Source of the DNA: a virus
Length of the DNA stretch: 64,000 bases
Direction: 5' to 3' (one strand)
Virus record (IMG/VR): IMGVR_UViG_3300033145_001087
Location: 1-64,000 of that record
Within the stretch, counting starts at the first letter, position 1. Each line of letters opens with the position of its first letter. The notes beneath the pieces were generated by a model. It was not told the origin of the DNA, did not search any database, and was given only the letters and a program-made list of their open reading frames with translations. A program made the translations under genes and the position numbers. Shown here in pieces: positions 30,839-41,000 of this stretch.

Positions 30839-31183
30839 ATGGGTGAAAGTCAAAGTAGATATAGTATAATTGCAGATTTAACAAATCAGAAGTTAAGAAT
30901 TTTAGACGACATATTAAATTTAGACAATGCTATAGAAATAAAAAAACAGATAGTTATAAATAAAACAAAAGAGTTTGTAGAATGGGAAAAAAATGTTCAA
31001 GAAGATATAAAAAAAGAAACTAAAAAACAAGAAAGACATTTAAAAAGTCTGGGTGATGAATTAACGTTTGAGGAAAGTCAAAAGGATAAAAAAGAAAGCA
31101 CTATGAATAAAAAGATTGTTGAGATTGACGCCGCCTTAAAGAGACTTGAAGAAATAAGCAAACTGGCTGGTGAGAAACAATGA
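30839..31183 (+). CDS. Coiled-coil hypothetical protein
   Basis: A 114-residue protein, ATG at 30839 after AAAGGTGATTG. Nearly all helical, rich in Lys/Glu with heptad-like spacing, so probably a coiled coil. Overlaps the clamp gene by four bases; may be a structural or scaffold factor of replication. Confidence 0.6.
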   Translation: MGESQSRYSIIADLTNQKLRILDDILNLDNAIEIKKQIVINKTKEFVEWEKNVQEDIKKETKKQERHLKSLGDELTFEESQKDKKESTMNKKIVEIDAALKRLEEISKLAGEKQ

Positions 31184-31902
31184 AAATAGAGGCAAAAACA
31201 TTACAAACATACATTAAAAAAACAAGTTTAAATAATACAATTTCTACTATAAATTTGGATTTTACGGAAGAAGGTGTAAAATCTGCCGTTAGAGATATAT
31301 CAAATATCTCATTGGTTATTAGTCATTTAAAACGAGAAGCGTTTGAAACATATGAGGCCATAGGAGAAATTTATCTTAAAAATGCAAGATTTTTTTATGA
31401 TATATTAAATACTTTTGAAGATATAATAGATATTGAAAAAGTGGAAGACCATTTATTGAGAATTTCAAACGAAAAACGAGAGGCGTATATAATTTTAGCA
31501 GATAAAAGCATCTGTACAAATGTATATAGAGAAGAAAGACCGGTAATACCAACAACACTCTCTATAGAATTATATAAAAGTGATTTAGACCGTGTAGTGA
31601 AAGATATGAAATTGTTAGCTATTAATGCGGTTACTATAAAACAAGAAGGAAGTTCTGTAATATTTCAGGTAGGAAAGAAAGACGAATTTGATTTTACAAA
31701 AAATAAAATATCAACAATGATAGAAGGCGAAACAGGAAAGGTAACGGTTGGTATAAATGATACATTAATACATTATACAGAAGCATTAACAAATAAAGTT
31801 ATACTTCATATAGGAACAGATATACCATTAGTATTTGAAGAAGAGACTCCGCTTATTAAAACAACAACTATTGTTGCTCCTATAGTGACACAAAATGACT
31901 GA
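31180..31902 (+). CDS. PCNA-like sliding clamp
   Basis: A 240-residue protein with the two-domain clamp pattern: MKIEAKTLQTYIKKTS..., the interdomain VIPTTLSIELYKSDLDRVVKDM, and a C-terminal strand series ending P-L-V-F-E-E-E-T. Length and the repeating beta-alpha-beta order fit PCNA. The next genes include the RFC-like loader, and a polymerase lies at 38080, so it is the processivity factor of the viral replisome. Confidence 0.85.
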   Translation: MKIEAKTLQTYIKKTSLNNTISTINLDFTEEGVKSAVRDISNISLVISHLKREAFETYEAIGEIYLKNARFFYDILNTFEDIIDIEKVEDHLLRISNEKREAYIILADKSICTNVYREERPVIPTTLSIELYKSDLDRVVKDMKLLAINAVTIKQEGSSVIFQVGKKDEFDFTKNKISTMIEGETGKVTVGINDTLIHYTEALTNKVILHIGTDIPLVFEEETPLIKTTTIVAPIVTQND

Positions 31903-32035
31903 TAAGCATTATGCCTTTTGTCCGAAATGTTATGACGGTATAATAGTAAAAGATAAAAAAATATCTAATGTGTTTTTTTGTAATAAATGTTTTAGAGAAA
32001 TTAAAATAGAAAAATTTGCAGGTGTTAAAAAATGA
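31895..32035 (+). CDS. Tiny zinc-ribbon protein
   Basis: A 46-residue protein: CPKC and CNKC about 20 residues apart. It overlaps the clamp stop by eight bases and the RFC start by four, so it is tightly coupled between the clamp and its loader. Confidence 0.65.
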   Translation: MTDKHYAFCPKCYDGIIVKDKKISNVFFCNKCFREIKIEKFAGVKK

Positions 32036-32952
32036 AATCAATTCCCCTCTCAGAAATTTATAGACCGACACAACTTGATGAAGTTATAAATATAGATAAA
32101 GAACGTTTCTATAACCTTATAAAGACACCACAAGAAATGCCCAATCTACTTCTCTACGGTCCCCAGGGAACTGGAAAAACAACAACAGCAAAGATAATAC
32201 TTAAAGAATTATCGCCTATAAATTTTATAAGAATTAACGGCTCAGATACTACGGGTGTAGATACTATAAGAGATAAAGTATATAACTTTATGACTAGTAT
32301 GAGTAGTGAAGAAGATAAACCAAAAATTATATGGATTGAAGAATTTGACTTTATGTCACAAGCATCATTTGCTGCATTAAGGAGTATGATAGAACAATAT
32401 ATTAGAAATGCCAGATTTATAGTGACGCTTAATTATATAAATAAAATTCCCGAACCAATTCAAAGCAGATTTACTTGTATAGAATTTAAGAAATGTATAG
32501 ATAATACAAGTTTAATAGACAGATTAAAATATATTTGTTATGAAGAAGGAATAAAATACAATAAAGAATCTACTGTTTTCGAGGATATTATCAAAAAGAG
32601 TAAAGGGGATATAAGAGCTTGTATAAATACGTTACAAGAACTATCTTCAAACAAAGAAAAAAATTTGCCCGAAAGCTTACTTTTTATGATTCAAAACACA
32701 ACAGAAGAAACATATAAATTACTTTTAGATAAACAATGGAGTAAAATTAGGTATGAAATACCTAAATTAAATCCAGATTATGGTAAACTACTTGTCGAAT
32801 TAGATGAAATGTTTTTTAAATCAAGTATATCAACACCGATAAAGGCAGAAATAAATGAAATAATTGCCAGGTCTCTTTATGAAATGTCGTTTGTGTTTGA
32901 TGAAAGCATATCTTTTTCTGCATGTTGTTCAAAAATAATAAAGGTGTTATAA
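32032..32952 (+). CDS. Clamp loader ATPase (RFC small subunit-like)
   Basis: A 306-residue AAA+ protein. EIYRPTQLDEV is the RFC box near the N-terminus; GPQGTGKTTT is Walker A; IIWIEEFDF is a Walker B variant (E-E-F-D rather than D-E-A-D); IQSRF holds the arginine finger (SRC-type) region. The C-terminal collar follows. It would load the clamp encoded just upstream. No RFC large subunit is seen; the small protein at 37675 may be its partner. Confidence 0.9.
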   Translation: MKSIPLSEIYRPTQLDEVINIDKERFYNLIKTPQEMPNLLLYGPQGTGKTTTAKIILKELSPINFIRINGSDTTGVDTIRDKVYNFMTSMSSEEDKPKIIWIEEFDFMSQASFAALRSMIEQYIRNARFIVTLNYINKIPEPIQSRFTCIEFKKCIDNTSLIDRLKYICYEEGIKYNKESTVFEDIIKKSKGDIRACINTLQELSSNKEKNLPESLLFMIQNTTEETYKLLLDKQWSKIRYEIPKLNPDYGKLLVELDEMFFKSSISTPIKAEINEIIARSLYEMSFVFDESISFSACCSKIIKVL

Positions 32953-33546
32953 ATGCAAGAAGTTGTTATATGGTCAGGCGGTTGTGATTCAACGAAAATA
33001 CTTTATGATTTAGCTAGAAATTCTTCTGCTAATAAACCAGTACTTGCAATTTCAGTAGAACACTCTCGTACAGATGACCTTAAAAGAAAGAAGGAAAAAG
33101 AAGCAAGAAAAAAGATTTTAAAATGGATGAAAGAGGAAGGATACCATATTGAGCATGAAACTATTAAAGTAACACCAGATTTAATGACACCAACAGGTTT
33201 TAATGAACCTTCTTGTTGGGTTTGTTCAGTAGTACCTTATTTACCCTCGTTTTGTAATGTTCATTTTGGATATATTTTTGAAGATTCATTTTGGCATTTA
33301 AAGGGAGAATTTACAGATACCTTTCATAGTATAACTTCATTAAGAATAAATAAATATGATATTAAACTTTTCTTTGATTTAGAATGGACTCATAAAAAAG
33401 AAATTATTAAGGAATTAAAAGAAATTGGTTTATTTAAATTAATATGGACTTGTGAAAGGCCAAAAAAGAATGGTAATATGTGTGGTAAATGTATACCGTG
33501 CAAATCATTAAAAACAAACTTACAAGAATTAAAAAAGGAGGAATAA
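32953..33546 (+). CDS. QueC-like PP-loop enzyme (7-deazaguanine synthesis)
   Basis: A 197-residue protein. SGGCDST is the PP-loop ATP motif; FSVEHSRTDD-type strand 2 follows, and the C-terminal zinc site is C-E-R-P ... MCGKCIPCK, as in QueC. QueC makes 7-cyano-7-deazaguanine. Some phages and archaeal viruses use this route to place 7-deazaguanines in their DNA as protection. The rest of the pathway (QueD, QueE, FolE, DpdA) is not in the window, so it may use host precursors or have a changed role. Confidence 0.75.
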   Translation: MQEVVIWSGGCDSTKILYDLARNSSANKPVLAISVEHSRTDDLKRKKEKEARKKILKWMKEEGYHIEHETIKVTPDLMTPTGFNEPSCWVCSVVPYLPSFCNVHFGYIFEDSFWHLKGEFTDTFHSITSLRINKYDIKLFFDLEWTHKKEIIKELKEIGLFKLIWTCERPKKNGNMCGKCIPCKSLKTNLQELKKEE

Positions 33547-33548
33547 GA

Positions 33549-35354
33549 ATGGATAATAAAGATATAATTACACAATATTTAGAAAATGGGTCCTGGCGGT
33601 TGAAGGAAAACGCAAACCACATATTTTGTTCAGGACATATGATGAACTATATTACAGCAGGTATAATTAAAGAATATTGGTTAAATAAAGTATTCAGTAA
33701 ACGGGCACGAGAATGTCATAATGAAGGGAAAATACACATCCATGATTTAGGAAGATTTAGTCCTTATTGTGTGGGGTTTTCAACATCCGAAGTCATAAAA
33801 TACGGTCTTAGAGGACCTAAAGGAAGAATAAATTCCGCTCCTCCAAAACATATGTGTTCTGTAATTAATCAATTAACTAATTTCGTCGGTGTAATATCTC
33901 AAGAATTCGCAGGTGCTATTGCTTTAAATGATTTCTCACTTTATCTTGCTCCTTTCGTTTATTATGATAAATTAACTTATAAAGAAGTAAAACAAGAAAT
34001 TCAACAATTTGTTTTCCATATGAATCAACCGAATCGATGGGGTGGGGAATGTCCTTTCACAAATATAACAATTAGTTTATCCGTACCAAAAGATATGAAA
34101 GATATAAATGTAATAATAGGTGGAGAAGAGAAAGTAAAAGTATATGGTGATTTTGAGAAAGAAATGAATATGATTAATGAGGCTGTTTTAGAAGTTTTGA
34201 TTGAAGGAGATGCAAATGGGACACCGTTAACATTTCCTGTATTAACAGTAGGAATTAATGGTAATTTTCCTTGGGACAGCGAAATAGCTAAAAAGATATT
34301 TCAAGTAACTGCTAAATATGGCACTCCTTTTTTCGAAAATTTTTCAGAGGGTAGTGGTAGAGACCCTTCTCAAACCAGGTCAATGTGTTGTCGTCTCTCA
34401 TTAAATAAAGATAAGGTAAAAAAACACACAGGAGGAATATTTGGTAATGCAGATAGTATGGGAAGTTTATCTGTAGTAACAATAAATTTAAATAGAATAG
34501 GTTATGAAGCAAAAGGGGATAAGAAAAAATACTATAAGTTAGTGGATGGATACTTAGATTTATCCAAAGAAGTGTTAGTATCACGAAGAGCACAAATAAA
34601 TAAAATGTTTAATGAAGGTCTTTACCCATATACAAAGTTTTATTTAAAAAATTATAACAACTTTTTTTCGACTATAGGAATTATAGGGGCAAATGAAAGT
34701 ATGTTAAATTTCTGGGGAAAAGATATGATGAATTCAGATTCAATAGAATTTATGAAGGACCTTTTAACTCATATAAATAAGAGATGTGAAGTATTCCAAG
34801 AGGAAACAGGGGATTTGTTTAATTTGGAAGCTATACCTGGTGAAGGAGCGATGTATTCATTAGCATTAAAAGACAGAAAAGTCTATAAAGATATTATTTT
34901 GAGTGGGGAAGGTGAACCCTTTTTAACAAACTCAACACACCCGCCTGTAGAAGAAACAGACTTTTTAGAAGTTGTTCAAAGTCAAGAACAATTACAAACA
35001 CTTTATACTGGAGGAACCGCTTTAAATATTTACATAGGTGAAAAACTTAATAACTATAAACAAGCTAAGTCTATGGTAAAAACACTTATAGAGAAAACAA
35101 AATTACCTTATTTTAGTATAACCCCAACGTATTCAGTGTGTAGAGAACATGGGTATATTACTGGTGAAGTATATAGATGTCCTACTTGTAACAAAAGGAC
35201 AGAAGTATTTAGTCGTGTAGTAGGTTATCTTAGACCGAAACAATCCTTTAATAAAGGTAAAGCAGAAGAATTTAAAAAACGAAAATATTATGATGTAAGC
35301 AATATAGAAAAATTAAAAGGGGATGCAGACGTATTAAAAGACGTATTCGAATAA
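33549..35354 (+). CDS. nrdD: Anaerobic (class III) ribonucleotide reductase
   Basis: A 601-residue protein, ATG at 33549 after AGGAGGA. The glycyl-radical loop is RVVGYLRP near the C-terminus, preceded by a zinc site CREHG ... CPTC. SMCCRLSLN in the middle carries active-site cysteines. It makes dNTPs without oxygen. NrdG lies directly downstream; the redoxin at 23851 may supply electrons. Shorter than the E. coli enzyme, as in many phage and archaeal forms without the ATP cone. Confidence 0.95.
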   Translation: MDNKDIITQYLENGSWRLKENANHIFCSGHMMNYITAGIIKEYWLNKVFSKRARECHNEGKIHIHDLGRFSPYCVGFSTSEVIKYGLRGPKGRINSAPPKHMCSVINQLTNFVGVISQEFAGAIALNDFSLYLAPFVYYDKLTYKEVKQEIQQFVFHMNQPNRWGGECPFTNITISLSVPKDMKDINVIIGGEEKVKVYGDFEKEMNMINEAVLEVLIEGDANGTPLTFPVLTVGINGNFPWDSEIAKKIFQVTAKYGTPFFENFSEGSGRDPSQTRSMCCRLSLNKDKVKKHTGGIFGNADSMGSLSVVTINLNRIGYEAKGDKKKYYKLVDGYLDLSKEVLVSRRAQINKMFNEGLYPYTKFYLKNYNNFFSTIGIIGANESMLNFWGKDMMNSDSIEFMKDLLTHINKRCEVFQEETGDLFNLEAIPGEGAMYSLALKDRKVYKDIILSGEGEPFLTNSTHPPVEETDFLEVVQSQEQLQTLYTGGTALNIYIGEKLNNYKQAKSMVKTLIEKTKLPYFSITPTYSVCREHGYITGEVYRCPTCNKRTEVFSRVVGYLRPKQSFNKGKAEEFKKRKYYDVSNIEKLKGDADVLKDVFE

Positions 35355-35370
35355 TTAGAAGGTGAGAAAA

Positions 35371-35862
35371 ATGAGAATATCAAATATAAACCCAGCATCT
35401 CTTGTAAACGGTCCTGGTATTAGAATGGTTATAGTTTTTAGCGGATGTAGTCTTAATTGTACTGGTTGTTTTTCTAAAGAGCTACAAGATTTTGATTCTG
35501 GAAAATATGTTACACCGAAACAATTAGTACGTGTGATATTAAAAGAATTTAAAGGTCACACATTGTTAGATGGATTAACTCTTAGTGGTGGTAATCCTAC
35601 AGAACAGCCGGATTTGATAGAATTCTTAAAGTTATTAAAGGAACAAAAACCACGATTCGATATATGGTTATGGAGTGGGCACACATGGGATGAATTGCTA
35701 AATATGAAAAGTGAAAGATGCCCTTTAAAGTATATAGATGCGGTTGTAACAGGTAGATTTATAAAAAGATTACAAGTGGATGGTGAATATTATGGAAGCT
35801 CGAATCAAGAAGTCTGGAAAAGAGATAAAACAGGACGATTCATTAAAGATAAAAAAGAATAA
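35371..35862 (+). CDS. nrdG: NrdG, radical SAM activase of class III reductase
   Basis: A 163-residue protein with CSLNCTGC, the Cx3Cx2C cluster of radical SAM enzymes, and LSGGNPTEQ in the SAM-binding region. NrdG puts the glycyl radical on NrdD. The ATG at 35371 follows GAAGGTGAG. Its 3' end overlaps the next gene by about 70 bases in another frame. Confidence 0.9.
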   Translation: MRISNINPASLVNGPGIRMVIVFSGCSLNCTGCFSKELQDFDSGKYVTPKQLVRVILKEFKGHTLLDGLTLSGGNPTEQPDLIEFLKLLKEQKPRFDIWLWSGHTWDELLNMKSERCPLKYIDAVVTGRFIKRLQVDGEYYGSSNQEVWKRDKTGRFIKDKKE

Positions 35863-36619
35863 TATCTATTGTATAGATTGTATAAAAGGTATGAACTGTT
35901 TATTAGACGACTCTATAGATATAACTATAACAAGTCCTCCTTATAATATAGAAAAATTAGTCAGGCGAGCACCTTTCGGTGGTAGACCTGGTAAAGGCAG
36001 ACATTACCATCAAAAGGTATATGTAAAATATGACGATAAAAATGAATCATATTATGATTTCTTAGATAATTTAATAGGAGAATCTATTCGAGTTACAAAA
36101 CATAATGTATTTATTATTATTCAACTTTTATTAGGAAATAAATTGGACATAATAAATGTACTACACAAGTATCAAAAGAATTTAAAAGACATTATTATTT
36201 GGAATAAAAAACAATTTCAACCATCCGTAAATCCTACACAACTATCTTCACAATTTGAGTTCATATTAGTATTTTCTAAAGAAAAGAATTGTACATCAAA
36301 ACCATTTAAATATGCCTTCTTTAATAATAGAGAAAAAGGTCAAAAGAATAGTAATGTAATTACAGGTAATAACGCAGGTAATGAAAAAAATAAATCATTA
36401 AATTTTGCAGTATTTCCAGAATATTTAGTTCAGTGGATTTTAAATAAGTTTAGTAAAGAAGGAGATATGGTTTTTGACCCTTGTAGTGGTAGTGGAACAA
36501 CCGCTGTAGTATCTAAAAAAAATAATAGAAACTATCTTGGTTTTGATATTGATAAAAAATATGTTGATTATGCTATTGACAGATTAGAAAAGACTCCTGT
36601 AAATAAAGGCTGGTGGTAA
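35792..36619 (+). CDS. DNA methyltransferase, N4-cytosine/N6-adenine type
   Basis: A 275-residue protein. ITSPPYN is motif IV near the N-terminus and VFDPCSGSGTTAVV is motif I near the C-terminus, the beta-class order typical of SPPY enzymes; FDIDKKYVDYA follows. I prefer the ATG at 35792, with GGTGA five bases upstream, over the ATG at 35780. The long overlap with nrdG suggests a start that moved upstream. No restriction partner is present, so it probably protects viral DNA. Confidence 0.85.
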   Translation: MEARIKKSGKEIKQDDSLKIKKNNIYCIDCIKGMNCLLDDSIDITITSPPYNIEKLVRRAPFGGRPGKGRHYHQKVYVKYDDKNESYYDFLDNLIGESIRVTKHNVFIIIQLLLGNKLDIINVLHKYQKNLKDIIIWNKKQFQPSVNPTQLSSQFEFILVFSKEKNCTSKPFKYAFFNNREKGQKNSNVITGNNAGNEKNKSLNFAVFPEYLVQWILNKFSKEGDMVFDPCSGSGTTAVVSKKNNRNYLGFDIDKKYVDYAIDRLEKTPVNKGWW

Positions 36620-36620
36620 A

Positions 36621-37697
36621 ATGCATGTATTACTTGTTGAACCAAATTATCCTATCCGCTATCCCAATCTTGCGTTAATGAAACTAAGTGCTAAATATAA
36701 GTCCTTAGGTTTTACAACAGAATACCTTAAGGGAGAACAATATTTTTTAAACAAAAAACCAGATAAAATATTCATATCTACTATGTTTACCTATTATGCT
36801 AAAGAAACTATAGAGTGTATTAACTTCTATAAACTCAATTTTCCTGATGCAACCATACAAGTGGGTGGGATATTTGCTACACTTATGCCTGAATATATAA
36901 AAGAAAAAACAGGTATAATACCAGTTATTGGGTGTATTGAAGAATTAGACAGATTAACGCCGGATTATAAACTTATCGAGGAAATGATTAAATATTCTCC
37001 CTATATAGAGAAATGGAAAGAATTTAGTATCTTATTCAGCACTAGAGGATGTCCACGTAATTGTGGTTTTTGTGCTGTTAAAACATTAGAACCAAAGGCA
37101 AAAATAATTGAAAATTGGAAAGACCTTATCAATTTAGATACGAAAAATGTAATGTTTCAAGATAATAATTTAACAGCAATGCCTTTTAAACATTTTAAAA
37201 AAGTTATGACTTTTATAATAGATAATAAATTAAAAGCGTGTTTTAATAATGGGTTTGATGCTAGACTTTTGAATGAAGAACAAATGCAATTAATGGCTAA
37301 AGTTAAGTGGTATCCTGGTGGATTAAGATTAGCTTTTGATAATATGAGTGAAGATAAGCATATACAAAAATGTATTAAAAGACTTATAGAATTAGGCGTT
37401 TCTAAATCAGCGTTCCTAATCTTTTGTTTATTTAATTTTAACGATGATTTAAAAGAAGCTATGTATAGGCATAGGGAAATGGCTAATTTAGGAGTAAGAC
37501 CTTATCCCCAAGTTTATGCACCTCTAGATAAATTAACAAAGAAACCCATTTATGTTTCTCCTAAATGGACACTAGAATTAATTAGAGAATTTAGACAGTA
37601 TTTTATTTTAGCTGGTAATTATAAATATAAAACATTTAATCAGTATTTAAAAGAAAAAGGTAAAAAACTAGAAAATGACACTATACGACGAATTTAA
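36621..37697 (+). CDS. Radical SAM protein with B12-binding-like N-terminus
   Basis: A 358-residue protein. Residues 1-120 (LLVEPNYPIRYPNLAL ... QVGGIFATLMPEYI) resemble the cobalamin-binding domain of B12-dependent radical SAM enzymes, though the D-x-H-x-x-G motif is absent. STRGCPRNCGFC is the Cx3Cx2C cluster. The substrate is unknown; methylation of RNA or protein or hypermodification of DNA are possible. Its end overlaps the next gene by 23 bases. Confidence 0.75.
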   Translation: MHVLLVEPNYPIRYPNLALMKLSAKYKSLGFTTEYLKGEQYFLNKKPDKIFISTMFTYYAKETIECINFYKLNFPDATIQVGGIFATLMPEYIKEKTGIIPVIGCIEELDRLTPDYKLIEEMIKYSPYIEKWKEFSILFSTRGCPRNCGFCAVKTLEPKAKIIENWKDLINLDTKNVMFQDNNLTAMPFKHFKKVMTFIIDNKLKACFNNGFDARLLNEEQMQLMAKVKWYPGGLRLAFDNMSEDKHIQKCIKRLIELGVSKSAFLIFCLFNFNDDLKEAMYRHREMANLGVRPYPQVYAPLDKLTKKPIYVSPKWTLELIREFRQYFILAGNYKYKTFNQYLKEKGKKLENDTIRRI

Positions 37698-38067
37698 AAA
37701 ATTGATGAAAGGAACGTTGCCTGATAAAGGAATGTTAGTTCCTTTATTTAGATGGTCTTCTGGCAATGAAAGAAATATAGTAAATTGCCAAAAAATTAAT
37801 AAATTATTTACTAAAGTGGATAAAGGTATACTAAATAGGATGTTAGTATACGGAAACATGACAAAATTTCCATTTAAATACCCAAAAGAACTAAAAGACG
37901 ACAAGAAAATAGAGTTTTTCTTTAATGATATTTGTAGTTTTTATGGGTGGACACGAAACGAATTAAGGAAAAATTGGAGAGTAATAGATTTAGAATATCT
38001 TAAAGAAAAAATAAGTAAAATATACGCATACGATAAAAAAGAAAAAAGAATAATAAATAAACTTTAA
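37675..38067 (+). CDS. Hypothetical protein, possible clamp-loader small subunit
   Basis: A 130-residue protein placed just before the DNA polymerase. The pattern L-F-R-W-S-S-G ... I-L-N-R-M-L ... PFKYPKELKDDKKIEFFFNDIC weakly recalls the T4 gp62 clamp-loader partner (INR-x-L and a later P-K). Position supports a replisome role, but the sequence evidence is thin. Confidence 0.4.
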   Translation: MTLYDEFKKLMKGTLPDKGMLVPLFRWSSGNERNIVNCQKINKLFTKVDKGILNRMLVYGNMTKFPFKYPKELKDDKKIEFFFNDICSFYGWTRNELRKNWRVIDLEYLKEKISKIYAYDKKEKRIINKL

Positions 38068-38079
38068 GGGTGATACAAA

Positions 38080-41000
38080 ATTTTTTTAATTGAAACAAAA
38101 CAACATGAACATTATTCCGAATTAATAATATTTTCAAGAGATAAAGAGGGTAATAAAGTTGTAGAATCAGTTAAGGATTTTCGTCCTTATTTTTATGTCC
38201 TAGAAGATGAAAGTGTTCCAAACGATTATAGAATAACAAGTGTTGAAACAGGATATGTTAGTTTGGTTGGAGAAAAAGTAAAAAAGATTTTTGTAAAGAA
38301 ATCATCGGATGTATTCTTTGTTAGAGATTTATTTACCAAACATTTTGAAGCAGATATAATGTTTAATCAACGATATATAATAGATAAATATGGTGAGGCT
38401 AAGGTTTATCCATTAAAAGTTATGTCATTAGATATAGAAACTGATTCAGATACTACATTTCCAAATATGAAAGACCCAGACCAAGCGATTATTTCCTGTG
38501 CTTTTAAAGACAATAAAGGAAACAAACAAGTATTATTTTATAAGTCTAAAGAATGTAAAGTAGAAATTACTCCTAAATCATATCTTAAAGTTTTTAACAC
38601 GGAAGAAGAATTATTAAATGCTATAATAGTATATATTAAAAATGAAGACCCAGACATTTTAACAGGATGGTATAGTAATGACTTCGATTTACTTTATATG
38701 ATAAGACGAATGAAAAAACTTAAAATTAAATATTCTAAACTTTCTCCTTTATATTCAGTGTGGATAACAGATAAATGGGAAGATGTAGTTATAAAAGGAC
38801 GGGTATTATTAGATATGAAAGAACTGTATGAAAAATTTAGAGGAATTTCAAATCAAGGGCGTGCAGAATCATATTCATTAGAGTTTACTTCCCAAGAAGT
38901 ACTTGGTGTTGGTAAAATACCACATAAAGAAAATTTCCATGAAATGTGGATAAATAAACCAAATGAATTGATAGAATATAACTTACGGGACGCAGAATTG
39001 GTGATTCAAATAAATACAAAACTAGATATAGTTAATTTTTTTAATTATTTAAGGGCAAAATCATTTGCACAATTATCACAAGTTTATGCTACATCATCTT
39101 TAGTCGATGGTTTTTTACTTAAAAAAGCTCATAACAAAATAGTTTTACCAAGTAAACCTATTAGGAAAAAACAAAGCAAATATAAAGGAGCTCATGTTTT
39201 TACACCAAAACCAGGATTATATAATAATGTATTAGCACTTGACGTAGCAGGTCTTTACCCAAACATCATAAAAACATTTAATGTAGGATATGAAACTTTT
39301 AACCCAAAAGGAGAAATCTTACTTAAAGAAGGAATTGGGTTTAATAAAGGCATTGGACTTATTTCGGAAGTTATGAGAGAGCTTCAAAAAGAACGACAAA
39401 TCTATAAAGATTTAATGAAAAAAGCAACAATAAAAAGCGAACAATTATTAAATCATTATAAACAATATTCAGTAAAAGTATTAGCAAATTCGTTTTATGG
39501 TTATTTAGGTTTTCCAGGTGGAAGAATTTATAAAAAAGAAGTTGCAGAAGCAATTACAATATGGGGGCAAGAATTGCTATTTTGGACAGAAAAGTTTTTA
39601 AAGAAACAAGGATATACAATTTTAGCAGGAGATACAGATTCTGTTTATGTAGAATCTAAATCAAAAGGAATGCTTAAATTGTTAAAAGAAGGTAAAGAAA
39701 TAGTAGATAAGATAAATGAATCATATTCAGATTTTGCTAAACATTATGGGTCTAATGAATGCACTTTAGAATTAGAGTTTGAAAAGATATTTAAAACAAT
39801 AATATTTGTTGGTAAAAAAGGAGAAGAACGGGGGGCAAAGAAGAAATATGCATATAGACTATTATGGGAAGATGGAAAACAAGTAAATGATAAAATAAAG
39901 TTTACTGGATTTAGTTCTGTTAGGAGTGATACGCAACGATTAGCAAAAGAAACTGAGCGTAAAGTTGTTAAAATGATAATGGATGGAGAGACTAAAGAAA
40001 CTATAATAACACTTATTAAAGACTTAGATAAAAAAATAAGAACACATTTAATACCAATCGAAGAGATTGGTGTGCCTACAGGTATAAGTAAGCACCTCCG
40101 TGAGTATGGGAAAACAAAGAACGAGAATGGGAAAAAGAGGAAAACGGGCACTCCACCAGTAGTGGTGGGTGCTCGTTATTGTTATGATAAAAAGACAGAA
40201 GTTTTAACTGAGGATGGTTGGCAATTAATTAAAGACGTGGGTAATAAAAAAATAGCAACTTTAAGGGATAATTCACATTTAGAATATCAGAGGCCAAATG
40301 AAATTATTGTGGATAACTATAAGGGAGAGATGTATTATATAAATTCAAATCATATTAATATGTTAGTAACTCCTAACCATAATATTTATTGTTCAAATAC
40401 GCATTTAGATAGTAAAAAAAAGAGGGTTTGGAAATTACAAAAAGCGAAAGACGCCTTAAACAAGAAAACATATTTTAAAAAGTATTGTAACTGGATAGGA
40501 CAAGAATGTCAATTTTTTATACTACCATATATAGAAAAAAAATGGACATGTGGTAATCATCATTCGCATCATTGTAAAAAATGGAAAACAAAAAAAATAC
40601 TAATGGATGATTGGCTTGAATTTTTAGGATATATAATTTCGGAAGGAAGTATTCGTGGCAGTAAAGGAAGTAAATATGAAAATGAAATACGCATATCTCA
40701 ATATAAAAGTGTAAATATGTTTAAATATAATAAGATAAAGAAATGTTTAGATAAGTTGCCTTTTTATTATTCATATAACGATTTTGGGTTTAGAATAAAG
40801 AATAGACAGCTTTGGCATTATCTTAAACAATTAGGGAACTCCTCTCAAAAACACATACCCAGAGAATTCTTAAAGTTATCTTCGAGACACTTACAAATAT
40901 TATTTAATAGTATGTTCCTAGGTGATGGGCACACAACAAATAGCGGTACACAAGTTTATACAACTATTTCAGAACAACTAATAAACGATACGCAAGAACT

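Noticed and set aside
38263-38265. TTG at 38263 as polymerase start
   Set aside because: It would remove about 60 residues that match the N-terminal domain of family B polymerases.
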